Below are positions 6,905-15,984 of a stretch of 64,000 bases of DNA, piece after piece. Source of the DNA: DASUPK01 sp963763955. Its GTDB lineage: Bacteria > Actinomycetota > Thermoleophilia > Solirubrobacterales > 70-9. A program made the translations under genes and the position numbers. The stretch covers positions 170,000 through 233,999 of the forward strand of contig CAVXQP010000022.1 of the NCBI GenBank assembly GCA_963763955.1, read 5' to 3'. The notes below the pieces were generated by a model that saw only the letters and a program-made list of their open reading frames with translations, searched no databases and was not told the DNA's origin. Each line of letters starts with the position of its first letter. Positions within the stretch are counted from its first letter, which is position 1.

Positions 6905-8374
6905 ACGGCTGGCGGGGACGACGGCGATGTCCTCGAGCGCGAACTTGCCGTTCGCCGACTCGGGATCGCCGAGCGGGTAGTCGCCCGTGAAGCAGGCGTC
7001 GCAGTGCTTCTCGCGCGGAGTGCCGACCGCCTCGTAGACGGCCTGCATCGAGAGATAGGCGAGCGAATCGGCGCCGAGCTCCTCGGCGATCTCCTCGACC
7101 GTACGGTCGTGGGCGATCATCTCCTCGCGCGTCGACATGTCGATGCCGTAGTGGCAGGGGTGGCGGATCGGCGGAGCCGAAATCCGCAGATGCACCTCCT
7201 TCGCACCCGCGTCCTTGAGCATCGCCACGATCTGGCGCGTGGTGTTGCCCCGCACGATCGAGTCGTCGACGACCACTACGCGCTTTCCCGCCACGATCTC
7301 CGGGAGCGGGTTGAACTTCATGCGGAGCCCATGCTTGCGCAGCTCCTGCCCCGGCTGGATGAAGGTTCGCTGGACGTAGCGGTTCTTGATCAGCCCGTCG
7401 TCCTTGGGCAACCCGGAGGCGCGAGCGAAGCCGTTCGCCATCGGGTTGCCGGAGTCGGGCACCGAGATGACCAGGTCGGCGTCGACCGGCGCCTCCTCGG
7501 CCAGCAGCTCGCCCATGCGGCCGCGGACCTCCTGGAGGACCCGATTCTCCAACCGGGAGTCGGGCCGGGAGAAGTAGATGTGCTCGAAGACGCACTGGGC
7601 GGGACGCTCTCCGGTGATCACCGGCTTCAGCTCGAGGCCCTTCGCCGTCAGGGAGACCATCTCCCCCGGCTGCACTTCGCGGATCATCTGCGCGCCGATG
7701 ATGTCGAAGGCGCAGCTCTCCGAGGCGACCACGAAGCACTCCCCGAAGCCGTCGCTCGGCTTGATCTTGCCGAGGGCCAGTGGACGGACACCGTGCGGGT
7801 CGCGGAAGGCGACCACGGCGTGCTTGGTCATCACGACCGTGGAGTAGGCACCCTCGAGACGCGGCATGACCTGTGCGACCGCATCCTCGATCCACTCGTC
7901 GCCCTCGCCGGCCGTGCGGGAGAGGAGCGCGGCCATGATCTCGGAGTCCGAGGTGCCGCGCAGCTGCAGCCCCGCCTCGGTCAGCTCGTTGTAGAGCTCG
8001 ACCGCGTTGGTCAGGTTGCCGTTGTGCGCGAGGGCCAGCTCACGGCCGTCGTCGCGCCACACCGGCTGGGCGTTGTCCCAGGCGCCGCCGCCCGTGGTCG
8101 AGTAGCGGACGTGGCCGATCGCCATGTCTCCCGCGAGCGCCCGCAGCTTCTCCTCGTCAAACACCTGCGAGACGAGGCCGAGCTCGCGAAGAGTCGTGAT
8201 GTGACCGCCCTCGCAGGTGGCGATCCCGGCCGACTCCTGCCCGCGATGCTGTAGCGCGTAGAGCCCGAAGTAGGCGAGGCGCGCCACGTCGCGGCCCGGG
8301 GCATACACGCCGAAGACCCCGCACTCATCGCGCGGGCCATCGCGATCGGGAACGTCAAAGCGCGCGTCGGTCAC
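6902..8374 (-). CDS. purF: Amidophosphoribosyltransferase (Fe-S, propeptide type)
   Basis: 490 aa enzyme catalysing the first committed step of purine synthesis (PRPP + glutamine to phosphoribosylamine). Cys18 after a 17-residue propeptide (DECGVFGV) is the glutaminase nucleophile, exposed by processing. The PRPP-binding motif VVVDDSIVRGNT is intact (about residue 370). Cysteines in RPAQCVF, RHPCHYG and the CDAC pair match the four ligands of the Bacillus-type 4Fe-4S cluster. The GTG start at 8374 has no good Shine-Dalgarno. A broken beta-propeller gene lies between purL and purF, so purF may have its own promoter. Confidence 0.97.
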   Translation of the reverse strand: MTDARFDVPDRDGPRDECGVFGVYAPGRDVARLAYFGLYALQHRGQESAGIATCEGGHITTLRELGLVSQVFDEEKLRALAGDMAIGHVRYSTTGGGAWDNAQPVWRDDGRELALAHNGNLTNAVELYNELTEAGLQLRGTSDSEIMAALLSRTAGEGDEWIEDAVAQVMPRLEGAYSTVVMTKHAVVAFRDPHGVRPLALGKIKPSDGFGECFVVASESCAFDIIGAQMIREVQPGEMVSLTAKGLELKPVITGERPAQCVFEHIYFSRPDSRLENRVLQEVRGRMGELLAEEAPVDADLVISVPDSGNPMANGFARASGLPKDDGLIKNRYVQRTFIQPGQELRKHGLRMKFNPLPEIVAGKRVVVVDDSIVRGNTTRQIVAMLKDAGAKEVHLRISAPPIRHPCHYGIDMSTREEMIAHDRTVEEIAEELGADSLAYLSMQAVYEAVGTPREKHCDACFTGDYPLGDPESANGKFALEDIAVVPASR

Positions 8375-8521
8375 GTCTGTAGGAGGTGTCTCAACCTCTG
8401 GAGATCGAAAGTAGCGGACAGGAGAGCAGCCCGCACCGGCAGGGTAGCAGCGGGCACGGCCGGGCCTGAGTGCTCAATCCGCCGCAAAATCGCCGGTTTC
8501 GCACCAAATGCCTGGGTCGAG

Positions 8522-9808
8522 CTACTTCTTGCGCTGTTTGACCAGAGTGACCCCGACCTTGTGGGAGTTGGGCACTCCTGCCACCCCCGACGGGACGAAG
8601 TGGAGGAAAACGTTCACCTTCACCTTCGCGGTGCGCTTCCTCTTCAGTTGCTTCTTGAGCTTCTTCGCCGTCTTCCCAACGGGTTTGACCGCGAGCTTGA
8701 AGGACGACGCGGTGGTGATCGTCAGGCCCTGCTGCTTGACGGCTGCGGCGGTCGCGTTGGCATCCGGCGGGGTACTGGTCTGGTTCAGGGTGACCTGCCC
8801 GGGTCCGGGCACCTTGGCGTTGATCGTCGCCGTGCCCTTCTTCTTCTTTTTCGTGATCGAGTTGACGGTGATCTTGTTCGAGGGGGCCGCGGCCAGCAAT
8901 GATGGTTCAAGCGGGCCGGTCACGCCCGCCGCCGGAATCAGGGCGAGGTTCGGCGAGCTGCCGTTGATATTGGCCCTGCCGATGGCTCCGGTGTCGAAGT
9001 TGCCCCAGAAGACATATTGCGAGTTGACGGCGACGCCGCTCGGACCACCGCTCGTCGTTCCAGCGTCGATGAAGCTGTTGTCCGCGGCTCCGCCGGCGAC
9101 CGGTGCGCGCCCAACGTGGTTGCCTCCGTCTGTCGCCCAGTACACGAAGCTCGGGTCAACCGCGGGACCGCAGGAGAAATTCGCGCCGGTTACGAAATTC
9201 GGATCGGTGCTCGAGCCGTTGAGTGTGGACCGAGCGAATACGGCGCCATCCGACCAGTAGACGAAGTTCGGGTCCGCGGCCAGACCGCACACGCCCAGAA
9301 TGCCCGTGCCCGAGGTCGTGATGAAATCTGACACCGGATCGCTTCCATCGATGTTCGCGTGCCCGATGGTGGCCGTGGCGCCGGGGTTGTTGGCCCAGTA
9401 GATCCCGGTGGGGGCGATCGCGATCCCGCCCGGGTTGGTGACTCATCGATGATGAAGTCCCGATTGACACCGGTGCCGTCCAGATTCGCGCGGCCGATCC
9501 TGTCGGCCCCGCTGTCGGTCCAGTAGATGAACTTCGAGTCAACCGCGACCCCGATTGGGGGGATCAGATCCGCTGATGAAGTTGTTGTTCTGACCCGTTC
9601 CGTTGATCTTGGCCCGGCCAATTGACCCCGGAGTTGTTCCGTTCGCCCAGTAGACGAAGTTGCCATGGGCGTGCGGCGGACTGATCAGAAGGGCGAGCGC
9701 CGCGAGCAGTGCGGCGACCAGGATCGTGAGCAGCACCCGTCTCCGCAGAGGATGCGGATGCCCCACGTGATGCGAGTGGCCGGCGTGCGAGAGACGTCGC
9801 CCGAACAC
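8522..9808 (-). pseudogene. Secreted beta-propeller protein with Lys-rich tail, two frameshifts
   Basis: Three frames together encode about 428 aa. There is a membrane/signal segment (LTILVAALLAALALLISPPHA), then about five YWTD-like blades of the form NFI...GVAVDS.FIYWTD...IGRANLDG, then a C-terminal Ig-like/Lys-rich tail (KKKKKGTATINAKVPGPG) common in Thermoleophilia surface proteins. The first shift is near 9570 (one extra base in AGCGGATCTG on the minus strand) and the second near 9440 (one base missing before ACCAACCCG). Blade homology continues across both shifts, so this is either a recent pseudogene or two sequencing errors. It has no known link to the purine genes that flank it. Confidence 0.7.
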
Positions 9809-9849
9809 CCTTCGATCCTACCTCGCCCTCGGCGGCGTATTCGCTGGAT

Positions 9850-12051
9850 TTAGAGGCGTTCCGGCAGAGAGAGCCAGGCCCGCTCGGCGTCGACAACCTC
9901 GACGGAGATGTCGCGCTCGGCCGCGGAGATCGAGATCCGCTCGCCGGTGACCCCGCCGATCTCCACTGCCTCAACGCCCGCGGCCTCGGCGCGCTCCAGC
10001 AGCGCCTGCGCCCGATCCCGGCTGGAAGCGAGAACGATCCCGCCCGGACCCTCACCGAATAGGCAGGTCTCGCCCGAGCCACCGCGCAGCTCGACGAGGG
10101 GGTCGAGGTCGACCTTCATTCCCGTTCCGGCGGCGATCGCCATCTCGGCCAGCGCAGAGGCCAGCCCACCGTCGCTGACGTCGTGTGCGGCGGAGGCGAG
10201 GCCCTCGCGCACCACCTCCCTGACGAGCTTCAGGGCGGCGTCCACCTCCGTGGTCGGCGGCTGAGGCAGGCCCTTGTCGAGCTCCCCGCGCTGCTTCGCG
10301 AGCTCGGAGCCGGCCAGCGAGGGCGCGAACGGCCCAACCAGCAGGAGCCGGTCACCCTCGCGCGGGGCCAGGCCCGGCGCCTTCGCCGGGTCCGGGAGCT
10401 CACCGACCATCCCGACCACCGGCGTCGGGTAGATCGGTCCCTGCTCGGTCTCGTTGTAGAGGGAGACGTTTCCGCCCACCACCGGGATCCGCAGCCCGAG
10501 GCAGGCGTCGGCCAGGCCGAGCACGGCTCGGTCGAGTTGCCAGGCGACGCTCGGATTCTCCGGGTTGCCGAAGTTGAGGCAGTTGGTGAGGCCGAGCGGC
10601 TCGGCGCCGGCGCAGGCGAGGTTCTGCGCGCACTCGAGCACCGCCTCGACCGTGCCGGCGTACGGATCGCAGGCGACCCGCCGCCCGTTGCCGTCGATCG
10701 CCACCGCGATCGCCCGGTCGGACTCGGGCAGCATCAGGACCGCGGCATCGGCGGCCTCCGGGCGCCGCGCAGTGCGCGAGCCCACCACGGAGTCGTACTG
10801 CTGGAACGCCCAGCGCTTCGAAGCGACGTTGGGTGCGCCGAGGAGAGCGCAGAGGATCGCCGAGGGATCGTCCTCATCGAGGGAGCCGTCGTTGCCGTAC
10901 ATCCATCCGCCCGGCTCCTCGGGCTCGAGGTCATAGAGCGGGCATTCGTCGACCAGGGCAGCCACCGGCACGTTCCCGACCTCGACGCCGTCATCGAGGA
11001 CGCGCAGCCGGTCGCCATCGGTGATCTCGCCGATCGCTGCGGAGCCGGTCTGCCAGCGCTCGCAGGTCGCCACCACCTCCTCCAGCCGCCCCGGCTCGAC
11101 GACCGCGAGCATCCGCTCCTGGGACTCGGAGATCATCACCTCGAAGGGCTCGAGATCAGCCTCGCGCAGCGGCACCCGTGCCACGTCGATGTCGATCCCG
11201 ACGCCGCCCTTCGACGCCATCTCGCCGGCCGACGAGGTCAGTCCCGCCGCACCGAGGTCCTGGAGCGAGACCAGAAGGCCCCGCTCGAGCAGTTCGAGGC
11301 AGCACTCGAGCAACTTGGACTCCTCGAAGGGATCGCCGATCTGGACGCTCGGGCGCTTCGAGTCGTCGCCCGCTTCCAGCTCGGCCGAGGCGAGCACCGA
11401 CGCTCCGCCGATCCCGTCCCGCCCCGTTGAGGCGCCCATGATCACCAACCGATTGCCGGGACCGGCAGCGGCCGAGCGGATCATCTCATCGGTGCGGGCG
11501 AGCCCCACGCACATCGCGTTCACCAGGCAGTTGTGCTCGTAGGGCGGCTCGAAATAGACCTCCCCGCCGACGTTGGGGACCCCGATCGAGTTGCCGTAGT
11601 GCCCGATCCCGGCGACCGCGCCCTCGAACAGGTACCGAGAGCGCTCGGACGAGAGCTCGCCGAAGCGCAGGGAATCGAGCACCGCGATCGGCCGAGCCCC
11701 GATCGCGAAGACGTCCCGGAGAATCCCGCCCACGCCGGTGGCCGCGCCCTGGAACGGTTCCACGGCGCTCGGGTGGTTGTGCGACTCGACCTTGAACGCG
11801 ACTGCGTGGCCGTTGCCGACGTCGACCGCCCCGGCGTTCTCACCGGGGCCCATCACGACCCGCTCGCCCTCCGTGGGCAGTCGCCTCAACAGCTTCCGGG
11901 AGTGCTTGTAGGCGCAGTGCTCCGACCAGAGCAGCGAGAACATCGCCAGCTCGACCTCGTTCGGGTCGCGGCCGAGCAGCTCCACGATGCGCCCGTACTC
12001 GAAGTCGGTGAGCCCGAGCTCGCGGTGTCTGCTCTCGGAAACCGCGTTCAC
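9850..12051 (-). CDS. purL: Phosphoribosylformylglycinamidine synthase subunit PurL
   Basis: 733 aa small-type PurL (synthetase subunit). It converts FGAR to FGAM with ammonia from PurQ, with PurS as the bridging subunit. Typical landmarks: LWSEHCAYKHSRKLL (residues about 43-57), KVESHNHPSAVEPFQGAATGVGG (about 86) and the second AIRS-like half with GGNVSLYNE. The GTG start overlaps the purQ stop as GTGA. The length fits the three-subunit (S/Q/L) form and not the 1,300-aa fused enzyme. Confidence 0.97.
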   Translation of the reverse strand: MNAVSESRHRELGLTDFEYGRIVELLGRDPNEVELAMFSLLWSEHCAYKHSRKLLRRLPTEGERVVMGPGENAGAVDVGNGHAVAFKVESHNHPSAVEPFQGAATGVGGILRDVFAIGARPIAVLDSLRFGELSSERSRYLFEGAVAGIGHYGNSIGVPNVGGEVYFEPPYEHNCLVNAMCVGLARTDEMIRSAAAGPGNRLVIMGASTGRDGIGGASVLASAELEAGDDSKRPSVQIGDPFEESKLLECCLELLERGLLVSLQDLGAAGLTSSAGEMASKGGVGIDIDVARVPLREADLEPFEVMISESQERMLAVVEPGRLEEVVATCERWQTGSAAIGEITDGDRLRVLDDGVEVGNVPVAALVDECPLYDLEPEEPGGWMYGNDGSLDEDDPSAILCALLGAPNVASKRWAFQQYDSVVGSRTARRPEAADAAVLMLPESDRAIAVAIDGNGRRVACDPYAGTVEAVLECAQNLACAGAEPLGLTNCLNFGNPENPSVAWQLDRAVLGLADACLGLRIPVVGGNVSLYNETEQGPIYPTPVVGMVGELPDPAKAPGLAPREGDRLLLVGPFAPSLAGSELAKQRGELDKGLPQPPTTEVDAALKLVREVVREGLASAAHDVSDGGLASALAEMAIAAGTGMKVDLDPLVELRGGSGETCLFGEGPGGIVLASSRDRAQALLERAEAAGVEAVEIGGVTGERISISAAERDISVEVVDAERAWLSLPERL

Positions 12052-12719
12052 GCCGCGGTGGCCTGGGGAGCGCCGACGAGCCCCCGGAACAGGGCGAGCC
12101 CGTCATCGGAGCCGGTGAGCGGATCGACGGCGTGCTCGGGATGCGGCATCAGGCCGAGCACGTTGCCGGCCTCGTTGACCACCCCGGCGATGTCCCGGAC
12201 GCTGCCGTTGGGATTCTCGCCGCGGGCGTAGCGAAAAGCGATCTGACCGTTGGCCCCCATCCGGTCGAGCTCGTCATCCGGCGCGAAGTAGCGGCCGCTC
12301 ATGTGCTTGACCGGGATCGAGAGAAGGTCCCCGGGCTCGATTCCCGAGCCGAATGGTCCTTTGAAGTCCTCCGCAACCAGCCCGACCTGGCGGCAGATGA
12401 AGCGCAGCCCCTGATTGGGCAGCAGCGCGCCGGGAAGCAGCCCGGCCTCGCAGAGGACCTGGAAGCCGTTGCAGATGCCGAGCACGGCGCCGCCGTTGGC
12501 CGCGAAGCGACTGACAACCTCCATCGCCGGCGAGAAACGGGCGATCGCACCGGCGCGCAGGTAGTCGCCGTAGGAAAAGCCTCCGGGAACGATCACCCCG
12601 TCGAGGTCCGAGAGGTCCGTTTCCTCATGCCAGACGAGGCGACCCTCCCCGACCCGCTTCACCGCATCCAACGCATCGCGCTCATCGCATGACCCCGGAA
12701 ACTGGATGACGCCGATCAC
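12048..12719 (-). CDS. purQ: Phosphoribosylformylglycinamidine synthase glutaminase PurQ
   Basis: 223 aa class I glutamine amidotransferase that supplies ammonia to PurL. The nucleophile Cys lies in GICNGFQVL and the catalytic His/Glu pair in the C-terminal MPHPEHAVD. The start GTG overlaps the purS stop (GTGA), and the stop overlaps the purL start, so S, Q and L are probably translationally coupled. Confidence 0.97.
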   Translation of the reverse strand: MIGVIQFPGSCDERDALDAVKRVGEGRLVWHEETDLSDLDGVIVPGGFSYGDYLRAGAIARFSPAMEVVSRFAANGGAVLGICNGFQVLCEAGLLPGALLPNQGLRFICRQVGLVAEDFKGPFGSGIEPGDLLSIPVKHMSGRYFAPDDELDRMGANGQIAFRYARGENPNGSVRDIAGVVNEAGNVLGLMPHPEHAVDPLTGSDDGLALFRGLVGAPQATAA

Positions 12720-12940
12720 TGCTCGAGCTCGACCTCGAATTCCTCGATCAGCGGGTTGGCGAGCAGCTTCTCGCAGAGCGCGTCCAGCTTGCTCGGGTCG
12801 TCCGTCTCGAGCTCCACCAGTCGCCCGATGCGGACGTCGTGGACGCCCTCGAAGCCGAGCGCCGGCAGCGCCCGTTCCACCGCCTTCCCCTGTGGGTCGA
12901 GGATGCCCTCCTTCGGCCGGATCAGGACCTTGGCTCTCAC
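12716..12940 (-). CDS. purS: Phosphoribosylformylglycinamidine synthase subunit PurS
   Basis: 74 aa small structural subunit of the FGAM synthase complex. It has the family signature RPKEGILDPQGKAVERAL near the N-terminus and an EVELE C-terminal strand. Start GTG at 12940; the stop overlaps purQ. The 72-nt gap upstream to purC is half filled by a palindromic repeat (12978-13011), the only sizeable interruption in this part of the operon. Confidence 0.95.
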   Translation of the reverse strand: MRAKVLIRPKEGILDPQGKAVERALPALGFEGVHDVRIGRLVELETDDPSKLDALCEKLLANPLIEEFEVELEQ

Positions 12941-12977
12941 GTAGTCAGCCTAACGACGCGCAGGACGGCTTCGCCAC

Positions 12978-13011
12978 AAACGGGTTGCGCCTGCGGCGCA
13001 CCCTCGCATCA
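12978..13011 (+). repeat. Dispersed bulged palindrome, copy 2
   Basis: AAACGGGTTGCGCC, loop TGC, then GGCGCACCC followed by TCGCATCA. The stem is nine base pairs with one bulged T. Relative to copy 1 both arms have changed together (GCGCC/GGCGC against GCCC/GGGC), which suggests the RNA or cruciform fold is conserved. It lies 1 nt beyond the purC stop. Confidence 0.78.
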
Positions 13012-13012
13012 C

Positions 13013-13867
13013 TCAGTCGAGCTTCCGGCCCGTGATCCGCTCGTAGGCCTCGACGTACTTCGCCCTGGTGTTCTGGACGACCTCATCCGGAAGCTCGGGC
13101 CCGGGCTCGGTGTGGTCCCAGCCGACGGAGTCGGCGTAGTCGCGCACATATTGCTTGTCGAAGGAGGCCTGAGAGCGGCCGGGCTCGTAATCGTCGGCGG
13201 GCCAGAACCGCGACGAGTCGGGGGTGAGCACCTCGTCGGCGAGGACGACCTCCGCCCCAGGTGAGCTGCCGAACTCGAACTTCGTGTCCGCGACGATGAT
13301 TCCGCGCTCGACCGCGTGCTCCGCCGCCTTCTCGTAGATCTCGATCGAGATCCGCCGCAGCTCGTCCATCAGCGGCCGGCTGCCGAGGATCTCGACGGCG
13401 CGTTCGAAGTCGATGTTCTCGTCGTGCTCTCCCAGCTCGGCCTTGGTCGCCGGGGTGAAGATGGGCTCCGGCAGCTTGTCGGACTCCGTCAGCCCCTCGG
13501 GCAGCTCGATGCCGCAGATGGACCCGGACTCGCCGTACTCCCGCCAGCCGGATCCCGAGAGGTAGCCGCGGACGACGCACTCGATCGGATACATCTCGAG
13601 CTTCTTCACGCGCATGGCGCGCCCGGCGGCCTCCGGAGGGACGTCCACGGAGATGAAGTGGTTGGGAACGATGTCGCCGGTGAGCTCGAACCAGAACAGC
13701 GACATCTGGGTGAGCACCTTGCCCTTGTCGGGGATCTCGGTCGGCAGGATCACGTCGTAGACCGAGATCCGGTCGGACGCGACCATGATCAACTCGTCGC
13801 CGTCCTCGTAGATCTCGCGTACCTTCCCAGAGGCCGCGAGCCGCAGGTCCGCGAGCGAAGTCGTCAT
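13013..13867 (-). CDS. purC: SAICAR synthetase
   Basis: 284 aa phosphoribosylaminoimidazole-succinocarboxamide synthase joining CAIR and aspartate. Landmarks: SGKVREIYEDGDELIMVASDR (N-terminal ATP site), VVRGYLSGSGW (about residue 100) and IIVADTKFEFG (about residue 190). The ATG at 13867 is chosen over an upstream in-frame start because it overlaps the preceding stop (ATGA). The length is close to the longer yeast-like form. Confidence 0.96.
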   Translation of the reverse strand: MTTSLADLRLAASGKVREIYEDGDELIMVASDRISVYDVILPTEIPDKGKVLTQMSLFWFELTGDIVPNHFISVDVPPEAAGRAMRVKKLEMYPIECVVRGYLSGSGWREYGESGSICGIELPEGLTESDKLPEPIFTPATKAELGEHDENIDFERAVEILGSRPLMDELRRISIEIYEKAAEHAVERGIIVADTKFEFGSSPGAEVVLADEVLTPDSSRFWPADDYEPGRSQASFDKQYVRDYADSVGWDHTEPGPELPDEVVQNTRAKYVEAYERITGRKLD

Positions 13868-14169
13868 CCGCCGCCGATCTCCTGCTGCGCGTGCGGATGC
13901 GCCTTGGCCCACTTGACGATCTCGCCCGAGGGGTAGACGGCCTTGCCCTCGTCGAGCAGCAGGACCGGCAGGTTGACCTGCCCGGTCAGCTCTTTGATCT
14001 CATCGCGGCCCTGACGGCGCTGCCCCCAGGTCCACGGCACCAGCCGGTAGCCGGGCAGCTCACGAATCTCGTACTCGTAGCCGGCGTCGTCGAGTGCGTC
14101 CGCCGCGCGGCCGCACGGGTGGCCGATCGAGCCGTGCTTGTCCTGCTGGGCGCAGGTGTAGAGGATCAT
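13864..14169 (-). CDS. Glutaredoxin/GST-N-like thioredoxin-fold protein
   Basis: 101 aa small protein. It begins MILYTCAQQDKHGSIGHPCGRAADAL, where a lone Cys6 and a later Cys19 replace the usual CxxC, and has the family cis-Pro segment VNLPVLLLDEGKAVYPSGEIVKW (about residues 65-87). This looks like the N-terminal domain of glutathione-S-transferase/glutaredoxin-like actinobacterial proteins. It is locked in the purine operon by ATGA overlaps on both sides (purB and purC). Its role there is unknown; a redox or mycothiol-linked function is possible. Confidence 0.7.
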   Translation of the reverse strand: MILYTCAQQDKHGSIGHPCGRAADALDDAGYEYEIRELPGYRLVPWTWGQRRQGRDEIKELTGQVNLPVLLLDEGKAVYPSGEIVKWAKAHPHAQQEIGGG

Positions 14170-15450
14170 GCGGAAAGCCTATCCAGCCGACCGATCACTT
14201 CCGGGACGTGCTGGAGATAGGCCTGGTAGTCGAAGACGGCGTCGAGGTCGAGCTGTGGCGCCTTGGCGGCGATCAACTCTCTGAAGCTGGTCTCCTCGTC
14301 CCAGGCCCTCTGAGCCGACTCCTGTACCAGGCGATAGGCGTCATCGCGGGTCATCCCGGATTCGATCAGCGCAGTCAGGGCCCGCTGGCTGAAGAGGGCG
14401 CCGTGGGTGAGCTCGATGTTCTCGAGCATCCGATCCGTGTGGACCGTCATTCCCTCGACGACGCGGGTGGCGATGTGCTGCATGTAGTCGAGGGCGATCG
14501 TCGCGTCGGGCAGCACCACGCGCTCGGCCCCGGAGTGGGAGATGTCCCGCTCGTGCCAGAGGGCGATGTTCTCGAGCCCCACCTGCGAGTAGCCGCGCAG
14601 AACGCGGGCGAGGCCGCAGATCCGCTCCGCCAGGATCGGGTTGCGCTTGTGCGGCATCGCGGATGAGCCCTTCTGGCCGGAGCCGAACGGCTCCTCGACC
14701 TCGCGCACCTCGGTGCGCTGCAGGTTGCGGATCTCGGTCGCAAAGCGCTCCAATCCCCCGCCGGCGATCGCGATCCGTGCCAGCACCACCGAGTGGCGGT
14801 CGCGGGGAACGACCTGCGTCGAGACGTCCTCGGGGGCCAGCCCGAGCGCCTCCATCACCCTGGCCTCGACCGAGGGCGGGACCGAGGCATAGGTCCCGAC
14901 CGCGCCCGAGAGCTTGCCGACGGCGGCCTGCTCGAAGGCCCCGGTGAGCCGCTGGAGATTGCGGTCTGCCTCGAAGGCGAAGCTCGCCAGCCGCAGGCCG
15001 AAGGTGGTTGGCTCCGCGTGGACGCCGTGGGTGCGGCCGACGCAGAGCGTCTCGGCGAACTCCTTGGCGCGACTCGACCAGTGCGTCCCGGTACGCCCTG
15101 GCGCCCCGCAGCACGATCTCGCCGGCCTCGGAGAGCTGCAGGGCGAGGGCGGTGTCGAGCACGTCCGAGGAGGTGAGCCCGTAGTGGAGCCAGCGTCCCT
15201 CCTCCCCGATCGAGCTCGAGACGACGTCGACGAACGCGGCCACGTCGTGGCCGGTTGTACGCTCGCGCTCCTCGACCGCCTCGACAGTGAATGACGCCCG
15301 ATCGCGGCAGGCCTTCGCCGCCTCCTCCGGGACCACGCCTTCCGCGGCCCAGGCGTCGGTCGCGGCCAGCTCGACCTGCAGCCAGCTTTCCATGCGGCGC
15401 TGCTGGGTCCAGACGGCGCCGATCTCCTCGCGTGTGTAGCGGGGGATCAC
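14166..15450 (-). CDS. purB: Adenylosuccinate lyase, one frameshift
   Basis: Bifunctional lyase acting on SAICAR and adenylosuccinate. Residues 1-126 are in one frame (MIPRYTREEIGAVW; HYGLTSSDVLDTALAL; RDALVE). The rest, including CVGRTHGVHAEPTTFG, the signature GSSAMPHKRNPI and the C-terminal helices, continues in the +1 frame. The break is at about 15072, where GAGTCGCGCC on the minus strand would read VERAKEF if one T were removed. All conserved motifs survive in one frame or the other, so I expect a sequencing error in an essential gene, not a real loss. The GTG start at 15450 gives the standard N-terminus. Confidence 0.88.
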
Positions 15451-15480
15451 GATCCGATTCTGACGGTCAAGCCCGGGGGG

Positions 15481-15960
15481 CTACGCGTTGATGATCCGGA
15501 CCGCCAGCAGCCCGGCGTTCTTGGCGCCGTCTATGGCCACGCAGCCGACCGGCACGCCGGGGGGCATCTGCACGGCGGAGAGCAGGGCATCCAGTCCACC
15601 GAGGTTCTTCCCGGAGATCGGCACGCCGATCACGGGCAGGTCGGTCTTCGAGGCGGCGAAACCCGGCAGCGCCGCGGACATCCCGGCGCCGGCGATGATC
15701 ACTTTCAGGCCACGCATCCGGGCGTTGGTGCAGTACTCGCTGGTGGCGTCGGGATCTCGATGCGCGCTCAGGACGCGGACCTCGTAGCGGATGGCGTGGT
15801 CCCGGAGGGCCTCGCCTGCTGGTTGCAGCTTGGGCTTGTCGTTCTTCGAGCCCATGATGATCCCGACCAGCGGAGCGTCGACCTCGATCTCCTCGAACGC
15901 CTCCTCCACCTCGGGCATCGTCTCGGCGACAACCTCGCCCTCAGGCATCAGCTCCTCCAT
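15481..15960 (-). CDS. purE: N5-carboxyaminoimidazole ribonucleotide mutase (PurE)
   Basis: 159 aa PurE-type mutase/carboxylase. The core runs from about residue 31 (GIIMGSKNDKP) with SAHRDPD (about 72) and GVPISGKNLGGLDALLSAVQMPPGVPVG in the C-terminal half. About 28 acidic N-terminal residues precede the fold. Residues differ from the textbook GSDSDWP and SAHRTP segments, suggesting a divergent subgroup. No purK is seen nearby, so whether it uses N5-CAIR or AIR directly is open. Confidence 0.9.
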   Translation of the reverse strand: MEELMPEGEVVAETMPEVEEAFEEIEVDAPLVGIIMGSKNDKPKLQPAGEALRDHAIRYEVRVLSAHRDPDATSEYCTNARMRGLKVIIAGAGMSAALPGFAASKTDLPVIGVPISGKNLGGLDALLSAVQMPPGVPVGCVAIDGAKNAGLLAVRIINA

Positions 15961-15984
15961 TCGTCGTCATCCCTCCGTTGATCA

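Noticed and set aside
8375..8521. Riboswitch or attenuator upstream of purF
   Set aside because: Only a 5-bp GAGGT/ACCTC hairpin and no purine-riboswitch core could be seen.
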